A program made the translations under genes and the position numbers. Positions 20,603 through 32,157 of a stretch of 64,000 nucleotides of DNA are shown piece after piece; positions within the stretch are counted from its first letter, which is position 1, and each line of letters begins with the position of its first letter. Below the pieces are notes generated by a model. That model was given only the letters and a program-made list of their open reading frames with translations. It ran no database searches and had not been told where the DNA came from. This stretch comes from Darksidea phi (lineage: Eukaryota; Ascomycota; Dothideomycetes; Pleosporales; Lentitheciaceae). The DNA lies in contig JASJFT010000148.1 in the NCBI GenBank assembly GCA_030770425.1, positions 1-64,000 on the forward strand, given 5' to 3'.

Positions 20603-23300
20603 CTACTGCATTATGCGGACTAGCGGCACGTGCATCAATGTCTGCGGAATAGGGAACTGCCCCAGCCAGGATTCAGAAGGCTCGAGATAAGTGGCGTTGG
20701 AAAAGTCGGATTCATCTGGCATGCTAAGGCCACCTCCGAAGCCGTGGGTATCTCCAACGAAACCGGATCCGACCGCACGTGTCGTCATCGTATCCTCGGT
20801 GGGGGCTTGGAGCCGCTGGAGAAGAGACGATGCTGCAGATGTCGCTGCCCGGAACCGATCTGCGAATTGCTGAATCTGCTCCCTGTCCATTTGGCTTATT
20901 CGAGACATCAGTTGATCCATGTAGTAGTCGTTCAGATCTCCTGGACGGTTCACGGATTCGCGAAACATTTGGGTGAAGACCTCCATCGCTGCGGCTTCTC
21001 CACGCTCCACCATCGGGCCAGGTAGATTGTTGCGAAGGTGTTGTGGATTGAAATCATCGGAAACTGTAGCGGTTGGATCGAAACCCTCAGCTATAGAATC
21101 TAGACCTAAAAAAGACGGCTGATCGATGTTACTCAGTATGTTGTTGTCGTCGACGGGACTTGTTGATGTCACGGCGCTTGAAGCCGGCGGATGGACCTTA
21201 TAGGTAGGATCATCGACATCTGTAGAAGTTAGGAAACGGTTCGGGCTGAGGCTATTTCAATTATTGAGACGAAATAACTCACAAGGACTAGGTATTTGAG
21301 GACATTGTGGGTACATCGTTTGATAAAGGGACACCCAGTGTTCGCCAACTCGGGAGCCCCGAGGTTGCGCACCCCTGCGGCAATATCCCATCGTGTGAAT
21401 ATTGGAATATTCCTCTTCCTTGACAACGTACTCCCAACACAGGCGACAGAGAATTAAGAAGGGAAACAAGCGGCGGTGTCGTCGAATCCTCAAATGCTGT
21501 GTCACAACGGACATGTGGGCCCCTCCTTCAAAATTACAGACTGGCCGCAAATTATTGACCTCACAGTGCTTATAGACAGGACAGGCGAGAAGTCGCGCGG
21601 CGCTCTTCGCCTTTTTTCGTTGACTATGGCTTCTTTTGCTTCTTCTTTGTCCTCTTTCATCATTCATACCCCCTTGACCGCCAGAGTTGGAGGCGCCATT
21701 GGTTCGATTTGGCGGTCCGCCTACCCAATCCAATGGAGTTGCGCCCTGGGAATGGTCTGCGGAATTTGAAGGAGCTTGTGATCTTGAAGGTGCCGCCGAA
21801 GTATACGGGCCGGAGGCATTTTGCGCTGTCTCGGAAGTGAATCGGTTACAGGGGACGGAACCGCGACCATAGTTCAACTGATATAGAAGCTCCAAACGCG
21901 CCAGCGCATTTTGCGTACCGGTAACTAAGGTATCGTCCGGACTAGAAATATCAATTAGACACAAACGAAACACTATGATGGGGGAACTTGCAATCTTTCT
22001 CGTAAATTCCCTACAATGATATCGAGAACATTGAAGAAGTTATTCACTCGCGCTGGGCGCACACTAGGATCTAGGCAATTGAGAAGATATACCAATCTGT
22101 CATGTGGAATATAGGGATGGTCGCAGACAATTAGGTGAGGCTGCGATGTAGGAGCAGTAGCTGGAACCTCTTGGCCTTCGGAGTCCGAAATTATGGGGCT
22201 TGCAGTATTGGAAATTCCCGAGCCCACCTCTCTCAATTCTGCGGGAGACTTGGTCAATGGATATTTGTTGACAAGTACAGTATTGATTGTGAATGTATTT
22301 TGATGCAACATACCTGCAGACTCCGGCCGCGCTGGTAGCTTCCTGGATCGCTCGTGTGCATCTTTGGCGGGCATCTTATCGGTCTGAGTTGTTAGGCGCA
22401 GAAAGGTATTTTGGCCCGGGTGTGGGTGGAGGTTTTACTGACCCTAAGGTTGTACACTGACCAAGGACGAAGTGGGTCTTCGAGATAATAGTTCAATAGA
22501 CTTCTCTCCTCACTCCATGGCCGAGCAGAAGTAACGGAAAATATTCGGTCAAGGTGGTTAGGCTTTTCATCCTCCTCCAGCGGCCTCCTATCTCCACCCC
22601 GTGGCCGAGGCGGAGCCGTGGGAAAGAATTGGTCGAGATAGTTGGGCTTCTCGCCTTCGGTACATTGTGCGTGTGCCTTCCCAGACAGAGCTAGCTCTTG
22701 TATTGTTGAATTTTGAGAAGGCGCATCTCGTATTTCCGAGACATGGAATTGTGTTGCTAGATCTGGGCGTCGTTCGAGAACTTCATTGACCTCTTCCAGC
22801 AATGTTACACCTGAGGACTGGCTTGTTTGGTCAGTACTTATCAACGTCTCGGACGAGGCGTTCGAGGAACCATTATAGAGAGAGGGCGGATGCTGGGGTG
22901 CCGTCGACAACCGGCGGATGCAGACGTTCTCTGGATATTCCGTAGACATCCCGCCTAATCCAGTATCTGGCACAGCGACTGATCCATCATCATCCCGCAC
23001 ACATCCTGTAACCTGAATTGGTGGATCCGGGACTATATTTGGGGCGGGTACTGGTCTCTTTGGTCCTATATAGATTGGGGCAGTCCCGTGTCGCACATTG
23101 GAGAGTGGAATAGGTACGATACGGAAGGTCAGGGGCTCGAGGAAAGGGAAATTTATGCGGGGATCGTTGTGGTTGTTGGTTGGATGTGTCGCCGACAGAT
23201 TTCGAGGATCGCTCCTTACATTCTCAGTGGTTGAGGGAGTTCGGTCCGCCGGGGTTTCATGGTCTTCCATGGCGCCTTGTGCTCTGAACATGTATTCCAA
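20603..23300 (-). CDS. Putative zinc-finger regulatory protein (fungal CPxxKH...C2H2-like type)
   Basis: Five exons close in frame: 23300-22443, 22383-22314, 22238-21992, 21941-21283, 21219-20603, for 816 residues. Most of the protein is low-complexity and Ser/Pro-rich. At about residues 510-580 it has ACPVYKH, then HLRIRRH, LCRLCWE and a later Cys, a layout like the fungus-specific zinc-binding motif usually written ACPFxKxxP...HLxRxH...CxxCxxxF. The neighbouring KRSHSQRKKAKS is strongly basic, like a nuclear localisation signal. Intron 3 (21991-21942) appears to start with GC (GCAAGT) instead of GT; this keeps the frame and no GT donor nearby does so as well. Two Met codons compete for the start (23300 and 23270). 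DNA binding is inferred only from the motif. Confidence 0.6.
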
Positions 23301-23846
23301 AGGAATGTTTAAAAAGGCGGAGGTTGAAGACTGGCGAAGTGATCATATTTCAGTCGCTACCAGTTTTCATATCCTAAAAGATACGTAACTCTTATTTCTA
23401 GGAAATACCGAGTTGAAACTTAAGAATTGCGACTCATTGTTCACCGGTTCGTAGCCACAGCTGGCGGAATGAACCAATAGACGTGCGACACCAAGAGCAC
23501 CACAGCTGAGCCACCTGCAAGAATTCAGGAATTATGCAAGATGCCGGAAACTCCAGGGAAAGGTCATTTACGCAATTCTTGAATCTGGGAAATACTGGGA
23601 AGCCAAGGTTTTTCCAGCTTGTGTGGTCGCGGGCTTTGCATGACGGTTCAACGCACCGCTTTGTTTCGCGCCGCTAGAGTCGACGAATGCGTCTCATTAG
23701 TTTAGGACTGTACAAAGAAGAAAGATCGACAAGTTGACGAGATTAAGTCTCGGCTGATGGACCTATCTTGGTGTTGGGTAATGGATCGATCCAGGCCGTC
23801 GCAACCCTAAGCGACCCGGCCCCCGCCGCCTCCGTTCTTACCCCCT
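23301..23846. other. Intergenic, upstream of the zinc-finger gene
   Basis: No protein-like frame. It likely holds the promoter of the minus-strand gene and ends at the target-site duplication of the MITE. Confidence 0.4.
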
Positions 23847-24222
23847 CACGCGGGGTGCAAAAAAAGTGGCACACCAAAATGCCACCTAAAATTATCAAAA
23901 ATTCAGATCTCAACAACCGTACTATATTTTTATAAATAATAATTTGTAATAGATAGTATATATATATATAGATTGTTATCTCTAACTTACTATACCTAAA
24001 AAGTTCGTATTTTCGTAGAGTTTTATTATATAACGTAGCTTTATTAATATCTAAATCTAGCGCGCTAACCCGTTAGTACTATACTTCCTATATCTAATAT
24101 AAAAGCTTTAAAAGCTATCTCTATGATTTCGCGCTGTTCTTGCCCCTCTGCGATGCGATTTTGGTTAGAAATTGTATAAGGGGGGCGTTTTGGAAGGTTT
24201 TAAGTTTTTTGCACCCCGCGTG
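23847..24222. mobile_element. MITE-like element with perfect TIRs and target-site duplication
   Basis: The element is 376 bp. Its ends are an exact 18-bp inverted repeat, CACGCGGGGTGCAAAAAA at the left and its complement at the right. It is flanked by CCCCT on both sides (23842-23846 and 24223-24227), consistent with a 5-bp target-site duplication. The core is very AT-rich with no open frame, so it is non-autonomous and would need a transposase from elsewhere. The superfamily is not assigned. Confidence 0.85.
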
Positions 24223-24227
24223 CCCCT

Positions 24228-25279
24228 CCGTCTAAAAGTCAGCCGCGCGCTCCCATCTCCTTTCTTTCCAACAACTCGCCAAGAATTCCAAAAAATTCAG
24301 TGGATCTGTCTCATGGCATCATCCCCGGTGATTTAAAATACTCGTAAGTGTGAGTATTCTTTGCCCACCGACGCGATACCCCCCCTTAATTCCTAACTAA
24401 TGAAGAAGCTATCGTAGACGAATCGAAGCAAGTAGCCTGGGAGTTTGTGAGAAGCATACCGTGAAGATTTATAAGTTTCAAATAGTACATACCAGACCAG
24501 AAACAGTCGCAAGATGCAGGACTAAATGTCATGCTACACGACCTTTGCGTGCGGAAGCATAGACTTGGAACATGCAAGTGTTTGTTCAGCAATTTGGTCA
24601 CATCCATCGCGTACCGGACGAATGAAAGCTTTTGGTTATTTGGTTAGGGGTCATCGATCTGGTAGTTCGGTCAGAATTCTGTGCCTCAAACGAGCACTTA
24701 CAACCATGTGCCATACGGACGAAGTGCCCATTTTGCCCGTGGATCCTCGGGAACTGTGCAAATCAAAAGGATATCTTCGCTTCTCGTGCTCTTTATTGTG
24801 TACGTGACATGGTTTTGGCGAGTCATGTGAGTAGCCGGCCATGTCTAATGAAGCCGGGGATACCTGACCTTTGATCTCCAGATACACATGTTTGTTGCTC
24901 GCTTCTTGTGCACAAACTCCGTTGAACCACGTTGGATCGATTTCCTGGTTACTGGAAGCTAACATGTTTGAGATGGGGCCTGGTGCTAGTTGTTCGTTGG
25001 GGATGAAATGTGCCATGGCGGGTTTCGTGGGCATATTAGGGTGCGACAACGGCGAAGGAGAAACATCAGTAGCAAGCAAAAACAATTATTGGTAGCTAAA
25101 GATAAGGCTGACGACTATGATTGCGCGACTGTGGCTTGAAGAAAGGCTGCCTTCTCATCTTCGATCGGCGAGTAAGTGCGTAGAAGGAAGGCTGAGCGAT
25201 AATATGATTGCGGAACCATATGGGACAACAACCTTCTCACTTGCCGACGTACGCGACTGCGGTTGCCCCTTCTGAATCT
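24228..25279. other. Intergenic sequence without a supported gene
   Basis: A 144-codon minus-strand frame at 24651-25085 shows no family features, and plus-strand frames overlap it. No gene is called. Confidence 0.45.
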
Positions 25280-26163
25280 CTACTTCTGTACGTACGCCTC
25301 TCCAATACCCCTCTGCACGGAAGGCCTCTCCGCGATCCGGTCCACCCACTTGAGCAGGTGCGGGAACTCTTTCACCTCGTCCTTTGTAAACCCACTCTTC
25401 TCCCAATTCTTGACCCATGGCCATGTCTTGATATCTGCGATGCTGTACTTGCCTTTGCCATTGCCCGCTAGATACCTGTGAAATGTAAGTGCATTTCTCT
25501 CAAACTCTTTCGGACCGGAACTACTTACTCTCGCGGCTCGCCTGTATATTTGCCACTTAGATGGATCTCCAACACGCCGTACACTCGGAGTGTCTCATTT
25601 CTAAATCGTGTGATTGCATATGGAAGCTTCTCCGGCGCCGCGCGAGTGAAGTGGTTTACCTGACCCTGGTACGGCGCGCCGCTGCCGTGCCAGAAGAAGG
25701 TCCACTGCAGTGCCTGATTACGTTCCAGGTCATTGGTGAAGCCGAATTTATCCTGCTTGTCAGCGAACTTGAGCAAATAAAAGAGTTGCGCTGAAGTCTC
25801 GTGGACGGTAAAGGGCGGCGATTGTGTGTTGTCAATGAGTACGGGGATACGGCCTTGAGGGTTTAGTATCTCGTTAGTTGACGAGGGCATTACATGTACC
25901 GTTGGGATTGAGGCGGAGGAACCAATCAGACTTTTGGACATTGGTGCTGGGACATTTGTCAGAAATCAGTTACTAGGTGGGGCCGGAGACATGTACGAGA
26001 TGTTGATGAGGGTTGTCGTCCACTCCGTGCCATATGCGTCCTTCAATTCTTCAAGGAAGATCTGAACCGCCTGTCCATTGGGGGTATTTTGCGTGATTAG
26101 GTGTAGGCCTTTGGCGGTCCTCACATCTGCTGGGGTTTCCTCGGTGTAGACGGAGTTGGACAT
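25280..26163 (-). CDS. Glutathione S-transferase, URE2/fungal GST type
   Basis: Three exons (26163-25997, 25930-25529, 25475-25280) give 254 residues with the frame closing at TAG 25280-25282. The N-terminal thioredoxin-like domain carries LHLITQNTPNGQAVQIFLEE and the glutathione-site loop NPQGRIPVLID with its cis-proline, followed by the VHETSAQLFYLL helix. The all-alpha C-terminal domain includes QALQWTFFWHGSGAPYQGQ. The third exon is needed to complete it: YLAGNGKGKYSIADIKTWPW is the conserved core, ending in WVDRIAERPSVQRGIG. This layout matches Ure2-like fungal GSTs that conjugate or reduce with glutathione in the cytosol. The insertion between ISY/S and NPQGR is longer than usual. Substrates cannot be inferred. 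Confidence 0.88.
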
Positions 26164-26557
26164 GTTGGCGCAAGGTTACAAGCGTTACGTGAGAGTAGAA
26201 TGTAGTGCTCGGTACTGCGATGGTTGTTGTGGCTATCGACGCCTTTGCTTGCGGGTATTGGAGCTTAAATGCAGCCTAGCTTCGCAATGCCCCTCATTGT
26301 CGATTACCCCACCAACGCGATGATGTGATGACGCGATGACGCGATGCGGGGTACGGTATGCAACATCGTATTAGAACACACACTCAAGTCGAAGTAATTA
26401 CGTCTATATTTGTAAGCAGCTCTGAAATCCTTGATAGATTTTACTGGGGTATTATCATTATTATTATTATTATTGTTTTTCTTTCCTGAGGAAAAGCTGC
26501 ATTGCGCAACTATGCTCTAATAATAACCTATATATATGTATAAAAACAAGCACTGAA
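26164..26557. other. Intergenic with short simple repeats
   Basis: Contains short direct repeats of GCGATGA (26319-26345) and a TAT microsatellite (about 26449-26475). No gene is seen; the GST promoter probably lies at its left end. Confidence 0.45.
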
Positions 26558-26877
26558 ATATTAACTGTACATCTGGCTGCTCCCGAGTCTGGTAGACTAC
26601 TGTCGCTACCGCTCAACATCATGGCACGCGCCACGCCCTCTCCATGAGGCTCAAAACGTTGCGCCACGGCACGCGCCACGCCCTCTTTCATGAGGCTCGG
26701 GCCGTTGCCCTCGCAGTCATGCCGTGACGCCTCGGGCAATCACGGGCAATGACTGCAACCAACAACCCTCTTGCGTTTCAAGTTATTCGGGACGAAATGC
26801 CTTTGTGTTACCTTTTTGGGTTATTCCGCGAGTTTGACGACGCGATGGCTGCTACTCATTCGATATTAACTGTACAT
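26558..26877 (+). repeat. Dispersed repeat, copy C (longest copy, flanked by 15-bp direct repeats)
   Basis: The best preserved copy of the family also found at 18750-18942 and 858-944. It contains an internal tandem duplication of about 45 bp: GGCACGCGCCACGCCCTCT begins at 26623 and again at 26668. The whole lies between two direct copies of ATATTAACTGTACAT (26558-26572 and 26863-26877), which could be a long target-site duplication or part of the element. No coding capacity is seen. Confidence 0.75.
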
Positions 26878-27538
26878 GAAAAGAGTGGAACGCTCGATAT
26901 CGGCTATAACCAGTCGCAGACGCCGCACACGCAGCGATAGAACAGTGGGCAGCCACTACTGGCTTCATACGACACGAGCGTCAACACGCGACTCTGAGGA
27001 GACGAGGGGCGAGGCGGGAGAGGGGCAGTCATTATAGTTACTGTTGGGGCAAAGGATGAGCCCTGGGTGTGCATCACACCAAGGGGGTAACTGTAGCGGA
27101 AATTTAATGAATGAAGCAGAGTAGAATACGAAGTGATAAGCTGTCGCCCTCGCACATAAGATTTTATAGGCGCAAGGCCAGTTGTTGAGCACGATATTTC
27201 GGAGGGGTGTACAACAGCGTCCTGAACAAAGTAAAGTGACTGTATTCACTAATGGTAGTTCAAGAGCATCTATAGCTTCTATACCCATAGGAGGTCGCAT
27301 CGCACCTAATTTAACTGCGGGTGAAAGAGCACTAACCTCTTATAGAATTAACAGATATGTCTGTTGATGGTCTTGGCTTAGAAGGTGGCCAAATGATCTT
27401 CCGAAGCGAGGCGTCGAATGGGAGGGCGACCGCTCAGCCGTAGACCTCGGGGCTGAAGAAGAAGCGAGCAAAGCCAGCGTTATGAAGTACTCTGGTTTCA
27501 ATAACTTGCTTCCTCTTCTGACCAACACCGAATCCCAG
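26878..27538. other. Upstream region of the NLR gene
   Basis: No protein-like frame. It should hold the NLR promoter. An in-frame ATG at 27482 would extend the NLR by 19 residues. Confidence 0.4.
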
Positions 27539-30500
27539 ATGGCGCCGAGTCTACGCCGCGAGGACTACTCGGTGGGGTGGGTGTGTGCCTTGCCAGTCGA
27601 GCTCACGGCGGCGCAGGTACTGCTTGACGAAGAGCACCAAGACCTCCCTCGAGACCATAACGATACGAATACTTACACTCTCGGGCGCATCGGCGAGCAC
27701 AATGTCGTCCTTGCGTGCCTGCCCGCAGGTCAGACCGGCACCAACTCTGCTGCCGTGGTCGCAGAGCAGATGAAGTCAGCCTTTCGGGCCATTCAACTTA
27801 GACTGATGGTCGGAATCGGAGGCGGTGTTCCCAGCGTAGAGGAAGATATTCGACTCGGGGACATTGTGGTTAGCCAACCGACCAAGGGCTATGGCGGCGT
27901 CATCCAGTTTGACTTTGGAAAGTCAAAGCCGAACGAGTTCGAGCGAACGGGCTTCCTGAATATTCCTCCTCCGATCCTCCTTAGCGCCGTCGCGAAGCTG
28001 CGAGCGAACCACGATCGGGGCAAGAGCGATCTCGTAACACACATTTCAAAACTTGGCAAGCTGCCCAAGTACAGACGCGAATACACAGGCGACGATATAC
28101 TGTTCGAAGGAAGCTACACCCACGTTGGAGGGGACGATTGTGTATCATGCGACAACGCAAGGAAGGTACAGCGGAAGGCGCGGACGGAAGATACGCCTAA
28201 AGTGCACTATGGCACGATCGCGTCGGCAAACCAGGTGATGAGGGACGGGCGGACCAGAGACCGGACCAGCTCGGAATTCGGTGGGGTGCTCTGCTTTGAG
28301 ATGGAGGCAGCAGGCTTGATGAATAGCTTCCCTTGCTTGGTGATCCGCGGCATCTGCGACTATGCAGATTCGCACAAGAACAAGAGGTGGCAGGCGTATG
28401 CTGCAGGAACAGCAGCAGCATACGCGAAAGAGTTGCTTTTAGTGATACCAGCGGCAGATGTGGCGAACAGGCAGACAGTGGATGATGCAACGACAGGTCC
28501 GTAAAACTATCGTGGTTCTCTATTGGACCAATAAAGCTTATGGGCCGTAGAACAGAGTCGGACCCGCAGTGCCTATCGCGACGATACCGCTGCTGATCTC
28601 CATGAAGCGGCGCGTAGAAATTGCCACTTACTGGATCTACAAATAATGAATCGGCCTGAGTGGAAAATCATATTATCACAAGCCAGTAAGTTCCAAATGG
28701 TTGATATCTGTCGCCTCTTACCTCTGGTAGGGATTTCCCAATCTGACTTACTGGAACGCTTGTCCTGCTACAACTATCAAAGAGAATATCGCCGTCGAGC
28801 CAGGAAAAAGCTGAAGCATACTACCGAGTGGATTTTGAAGGAACCTGATTTTGAGTCATGGCTCCACAGCAGACAACCTCAGTGTTTGTGGCTAACTGGC
28901 ATTAGTATGTTCTCCTAGTCCTTAAAATAAAGATACAATTAATGATTCCACAACAGTCGGCAGCGGTAAAAGTGTTACACTGTATAACCCATTTTTACTC
29001 ATTCCAGTTACAAGAGCTGACGTTGTAATAGAACTACGATGATCAACAAAGCGTCTATCGAAGCCCAGAAGATTGGCAAACCAGTACTCTATTACTTCTT
29101 CGATCACTCTCTCCGCTCTCACCTTACAGCGCGCTCCTTGTTCGAGAGCTACACGAAGCAACTTCTCTACTATCTAGAGTCAATCCGGAAAAGCTGTCCA
29201 TGCGACGTCATCACGCAAATTGGTGAGTTCTACGGACCTAAAAAGCGCCCTCCGTCTCTAGATGAGGTAGTGGACGAGCTGATAATACCACTTTCGACGA
29301 CCGAAGCTGAGTGTATTTTCATTGTCGACGGGCTCGATGAATGTGGTACAAAAGAGACTCAGGAGGTCTTGAGAGTATTCAAGAAACTTCTTGCTGCTCC
29401 CTCATGTCGAGTGTTAATCGCCTGTCGCGAGGAGGTTGATATCACCAGACGGATACCAGGCTCGGTTCGCATCAGGATCACTCCAGAAAAGTCAAAGGCG
29501 GATATGAAGCTTTTTATTGGGTGCAAACTCGAAGACAAGCAGTCTTACCGTCGGATTTCTAAGAGTAAAGATATGCTCACATATATTGAACAAACGTTGA
29601 TGAAGAGGGCTGACCGCATGTGAGTAGCCACGCCATAACTTCTGATTTATGCGCTGAACATGCATCACAGGTTTCTTTGGGCGGAACTTCAGATACAGCT
29701 GCTTTGGGATAACTGTTCTGGAGAAGACGCGGTTGATGACACAATATACCAGTCTCTCCAACAGCTGCCGGAAGATCTGAATGAGATATACCGAACTTGT
29801 TGGCGGAAGGCAGGTCGAGACGAAAAGAAGCAATCTCTTGCCAACAAGGCTCTAAAGCTACTATGTGCTGCCGTGGAACCCTTCCGAATCAGTCAACTTC
29901 GGGAGGCATTGGTGGTGGATCCCCAAAGTGGTGAACTGAAGAGTAGCCCAATACAGGAGGACGAGCTCATAGCATGCTGTGCTAGCTTCATTTACCTGGA
30001 GCACGATGGCGAAGACGAGTTGGTTCTTCTGGCTCATTATTCGGTCCGCCAGTTCCTGCTCGCAACTTTTTCAGGAGACTACGACACTACCGAGCTAGAA
30101 CTGGGTGAACTTTGTATCACTCATCTCCACCGACATATGCCGGTACGCGACCTCACCTATCACGACCAAGATTCCTCCCTCGGGCGCAGGCAGATAAACC
30201 TGCTAATGCCTACCAATATTAGGTCATCTGTCGCTAGAATTGTGGCGCCACGGCTCCTTCGCTTCTCCACTTTTCGACCATCCTCCGTCTCCCCAATCCG
30301 GCTGTCTGCTCCAACTCAGCGGGCGAGCTTTACGTCTGATCGTAAGACGTTCCTGTACTATGCAAAAAAGCACTGGACACCGCTCACCCGGCGCATTTCC
30401 GTAAATTCTTCTTCTTATTCAAAGTTTGAAGAGGTTGCACTATCAAATATCAAGGCGTGGTGGGTCTTTCCTTGGCAGAGACACTACGAGTCCTCACACA

Positions 30501-31252
30501 CCTCGCATGTCAGTGCAATATACGGCTGGTCCATCATGAACTCTCACTATGGACTTTTGGCTCTTGCAATCGATCAGCAAACCCGGGTTCACAAGTCGAT
30601 GTACAGTCTTCCATTATTAGGTTCGATTGAGAAGAGACCTCTGCTCCCTTTCCAAGCCGCTGCAGAGATTGGTGATGCTGAAGTGGGCAAACTCTTGTTG
30701 AAGATACTGCCAAAGAAAGATCTGAAGGTTGGACAGCCAAGCCCCCTGCATATCGCGGTCCAAAAAAGCCATAAGCTAATGAGACACTTCTTGCTCGACG
30801 CCGGACTATCGCGCAACCTGGCGACGCTCGAAGGCCACTGCGATTGCGTCACCGCCGTGGCCTTCTCGCCGGACGGCAAGACGTTGGCATCGGCATCGAA
30901 CGATAGGAAGCTTAGGCTATGGGACGCCGGCTCGGGAGCGGCGCTGGCGATGCTCGGAGGCCACCGCGATTGGATCAACGCCGTGGCCTTCTCGCCGGAC
31001 GGCAAGACGCTGGCATCGGCATCGGCATCGAACGATATGACGCTTAGGCTATGGGACGCCGGCTCGGGAGCGGCGCTGGCGACGCTCGGAGGCCACTGCG
31101 ATTGCGTCAACGCCGTGACCTTCTCGCCGGACGGCAAGACGCTGGCATCGGCATCGAACGATACGACGGTTAAGCTGTGGGACGCTGGCCCGAGAGTGTT
31201 CTATGCCTCCGTACCCACCTCCTCGGATGCCTGTGCTCTTATAATTCCTTGA
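27539..31252 (+). CDS. NLR-type STAND protein: PNP_UDP - NACHT - WD40
   Basis: Five exons (27539-28496, 28551-28904, 28957-28981, 29032-29619, 29671-31252) close in frame at 1168 residues. Residues 1-310 form a nucleoside phosphorylase (PNP_UDP) domain: YSVGWVCALPVELTAA, VGIGGGVPS, FEMEAAGLMN and the Asp motif RGICDYADSHKNKRW. The NACHT ATPase follows; the P-loop IGSGKS (438-443) is restored only by splicing, and Walker B reads IFIVDGLDEC (about 540-550). About 968-1020 looks ankyrin-like (SPLHIAVQKSHKLMRHFLL). WD40 repeats start near 1024, each ending LRLWDAGSGAA. The family includes fungal incompatibility and immune receptors in which repeats sense a ligand, NACHT oligomerises and the N-terminal enzyme acts. 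The 3' end is uncertain: the array is repeated after an assembly gap, so the true repeat number is unknown. Confidence 0.88.
30818..31200 (+). repeat. WD40-coding tandem repeats, left of the gap
   Basis: Three units of about 126-132 bp encode WD40 repeats (pattern GHCDCVTAVAFSPDGKTLAS ... LRLWDAG). DNA identity between units is very high; differences fall mainly at a few codons after GH (DCVT, DWIN, DCVN) and at the -NDxx- positions. The middle unit has an extra 6 bp (SAS duplicated). Confidence 0.9.
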
Positions 31253-31415
31253 TTAGAAAATTAGTAACAGAAATTCTTTGTAATCTACATTCTCTAATGT
31301 CATACAGAATCTTCTGGATGACGCTAGTGCTTTCTCGGGGCGCTGAATTAACAGTCACGCGACAATTACATCTATTGCTGATCAGCAATTCAAAAGTCAG
31401 TGCGCAGTATTGCTA

Positions 31416-31516
31416 NNNNNNNNNNNNNNNNNNNNNNNNNNNNNNNNNNNNNNNNNNNNNNNNNNNNNNNNNNNNNNNNNNNNNNNNNNNNNNNNNNNNN
31501 NNNNNNNNNNNNNNNN
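31416..31516. other. Assembly gap (101 N)
   Basis: A run of N interrupts the sequence directly after the 3' flank of the first WD40 array and before a second WD40 array. Sequence on the two sides is duplicated (see next feature), so the gap marks an unresolved repeat. Confidence 0.98.
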
Positions 31517-31994
31517 CGATAGGACGCTTAGGCTATGGGACGCCGGCTCGGGAGCGGCGCTGGTGACGCTCAAAGGGCACTGCGATTGGGTCACCGCCGT
31601 GGCCTTCTCGCCGGACAGCAAGACGCTGGCATCGGCATCGGGATCGAACGATAGGACGCTTAGGCTATGGGACGCCGGCTCGGGAGCGGCGCTGGCGGCG
31701 CTCGAAGGCCACCGCAATTGCGTCAACGCCGTGACCTTCTCGCCGGACAGCAAGACGCTGGCATCGGCATCGAACGATACGACGGTTAGGCTATGGGACG
31801 CCGGTTCGGGAGCGGCGCTGGCGACGCTCGAAGGCCACCGCAATTGCGTCAACGCCGTGACCTTCTCGCCGGACGGCAAGACGCTGGCATCGGCATCGAA
31901 CGATACGACGGTTAAGCTGTGGGACGCTGGCCCGAGAGTGTTCTATGCCTCCGTACCCACCTCCTCGGATGCCTGTGCTCTTATAATTCCTTGA
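31517..31994 (+). CDS. WD40 array of the NLR, right of the gap (partial)
   Basis: An open frame enters from the gap and encodes one partial and three full WD40 repeats of the same type as in the upstream NLR, ending with the same C-terminus (WDAGPRVFYAS ... ACALIIP). It lacks an N-terminus. It is best read as the true 3' end of the same NLR gene, or another allele of its array, not a separate gene. Confidence 0.75.
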
Positions 31995-32157
31995 TTAGAA
32001 AATTAGTAACAGAAATTCTTTGTAATCTACATTCTCTAATGTCATACAGAATCTTCTGGATGACGCTAGTGCTTTCTCGGGGCGCTGAATTAACAGTCAC
32101 GCGACAATTACATCTATTGCTGATCAGCAATTCAAAAGTCAGTGCGCAGTATTGCTA
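31843..32157 (+). repeat. Exact copy of 31101-31415 (duplicated at the gap)
   Basis: Each base of 31101-31415 appears to recur 742 bp downstream, covering the last WD40 unit, the stop codon and about 160 bp of 3' flank, and stops exactly where the N run begins. This is the signature of two overlapping contig ends placed side by side. Confidence 0.85.

Noticed and set aside
30589..31137. Minus-strand open frame through the WD40 array
   Set aside because: It repeats with the array and is only the antisense reading of WD40 units.
31416..31516. Two independent NLR genes separated by the N run
   Set aside because: The right-hand piece has no N-terminus and its last 315 bp equal the left-hand copy exactly, so contig overlap is simpler than tandem genes.
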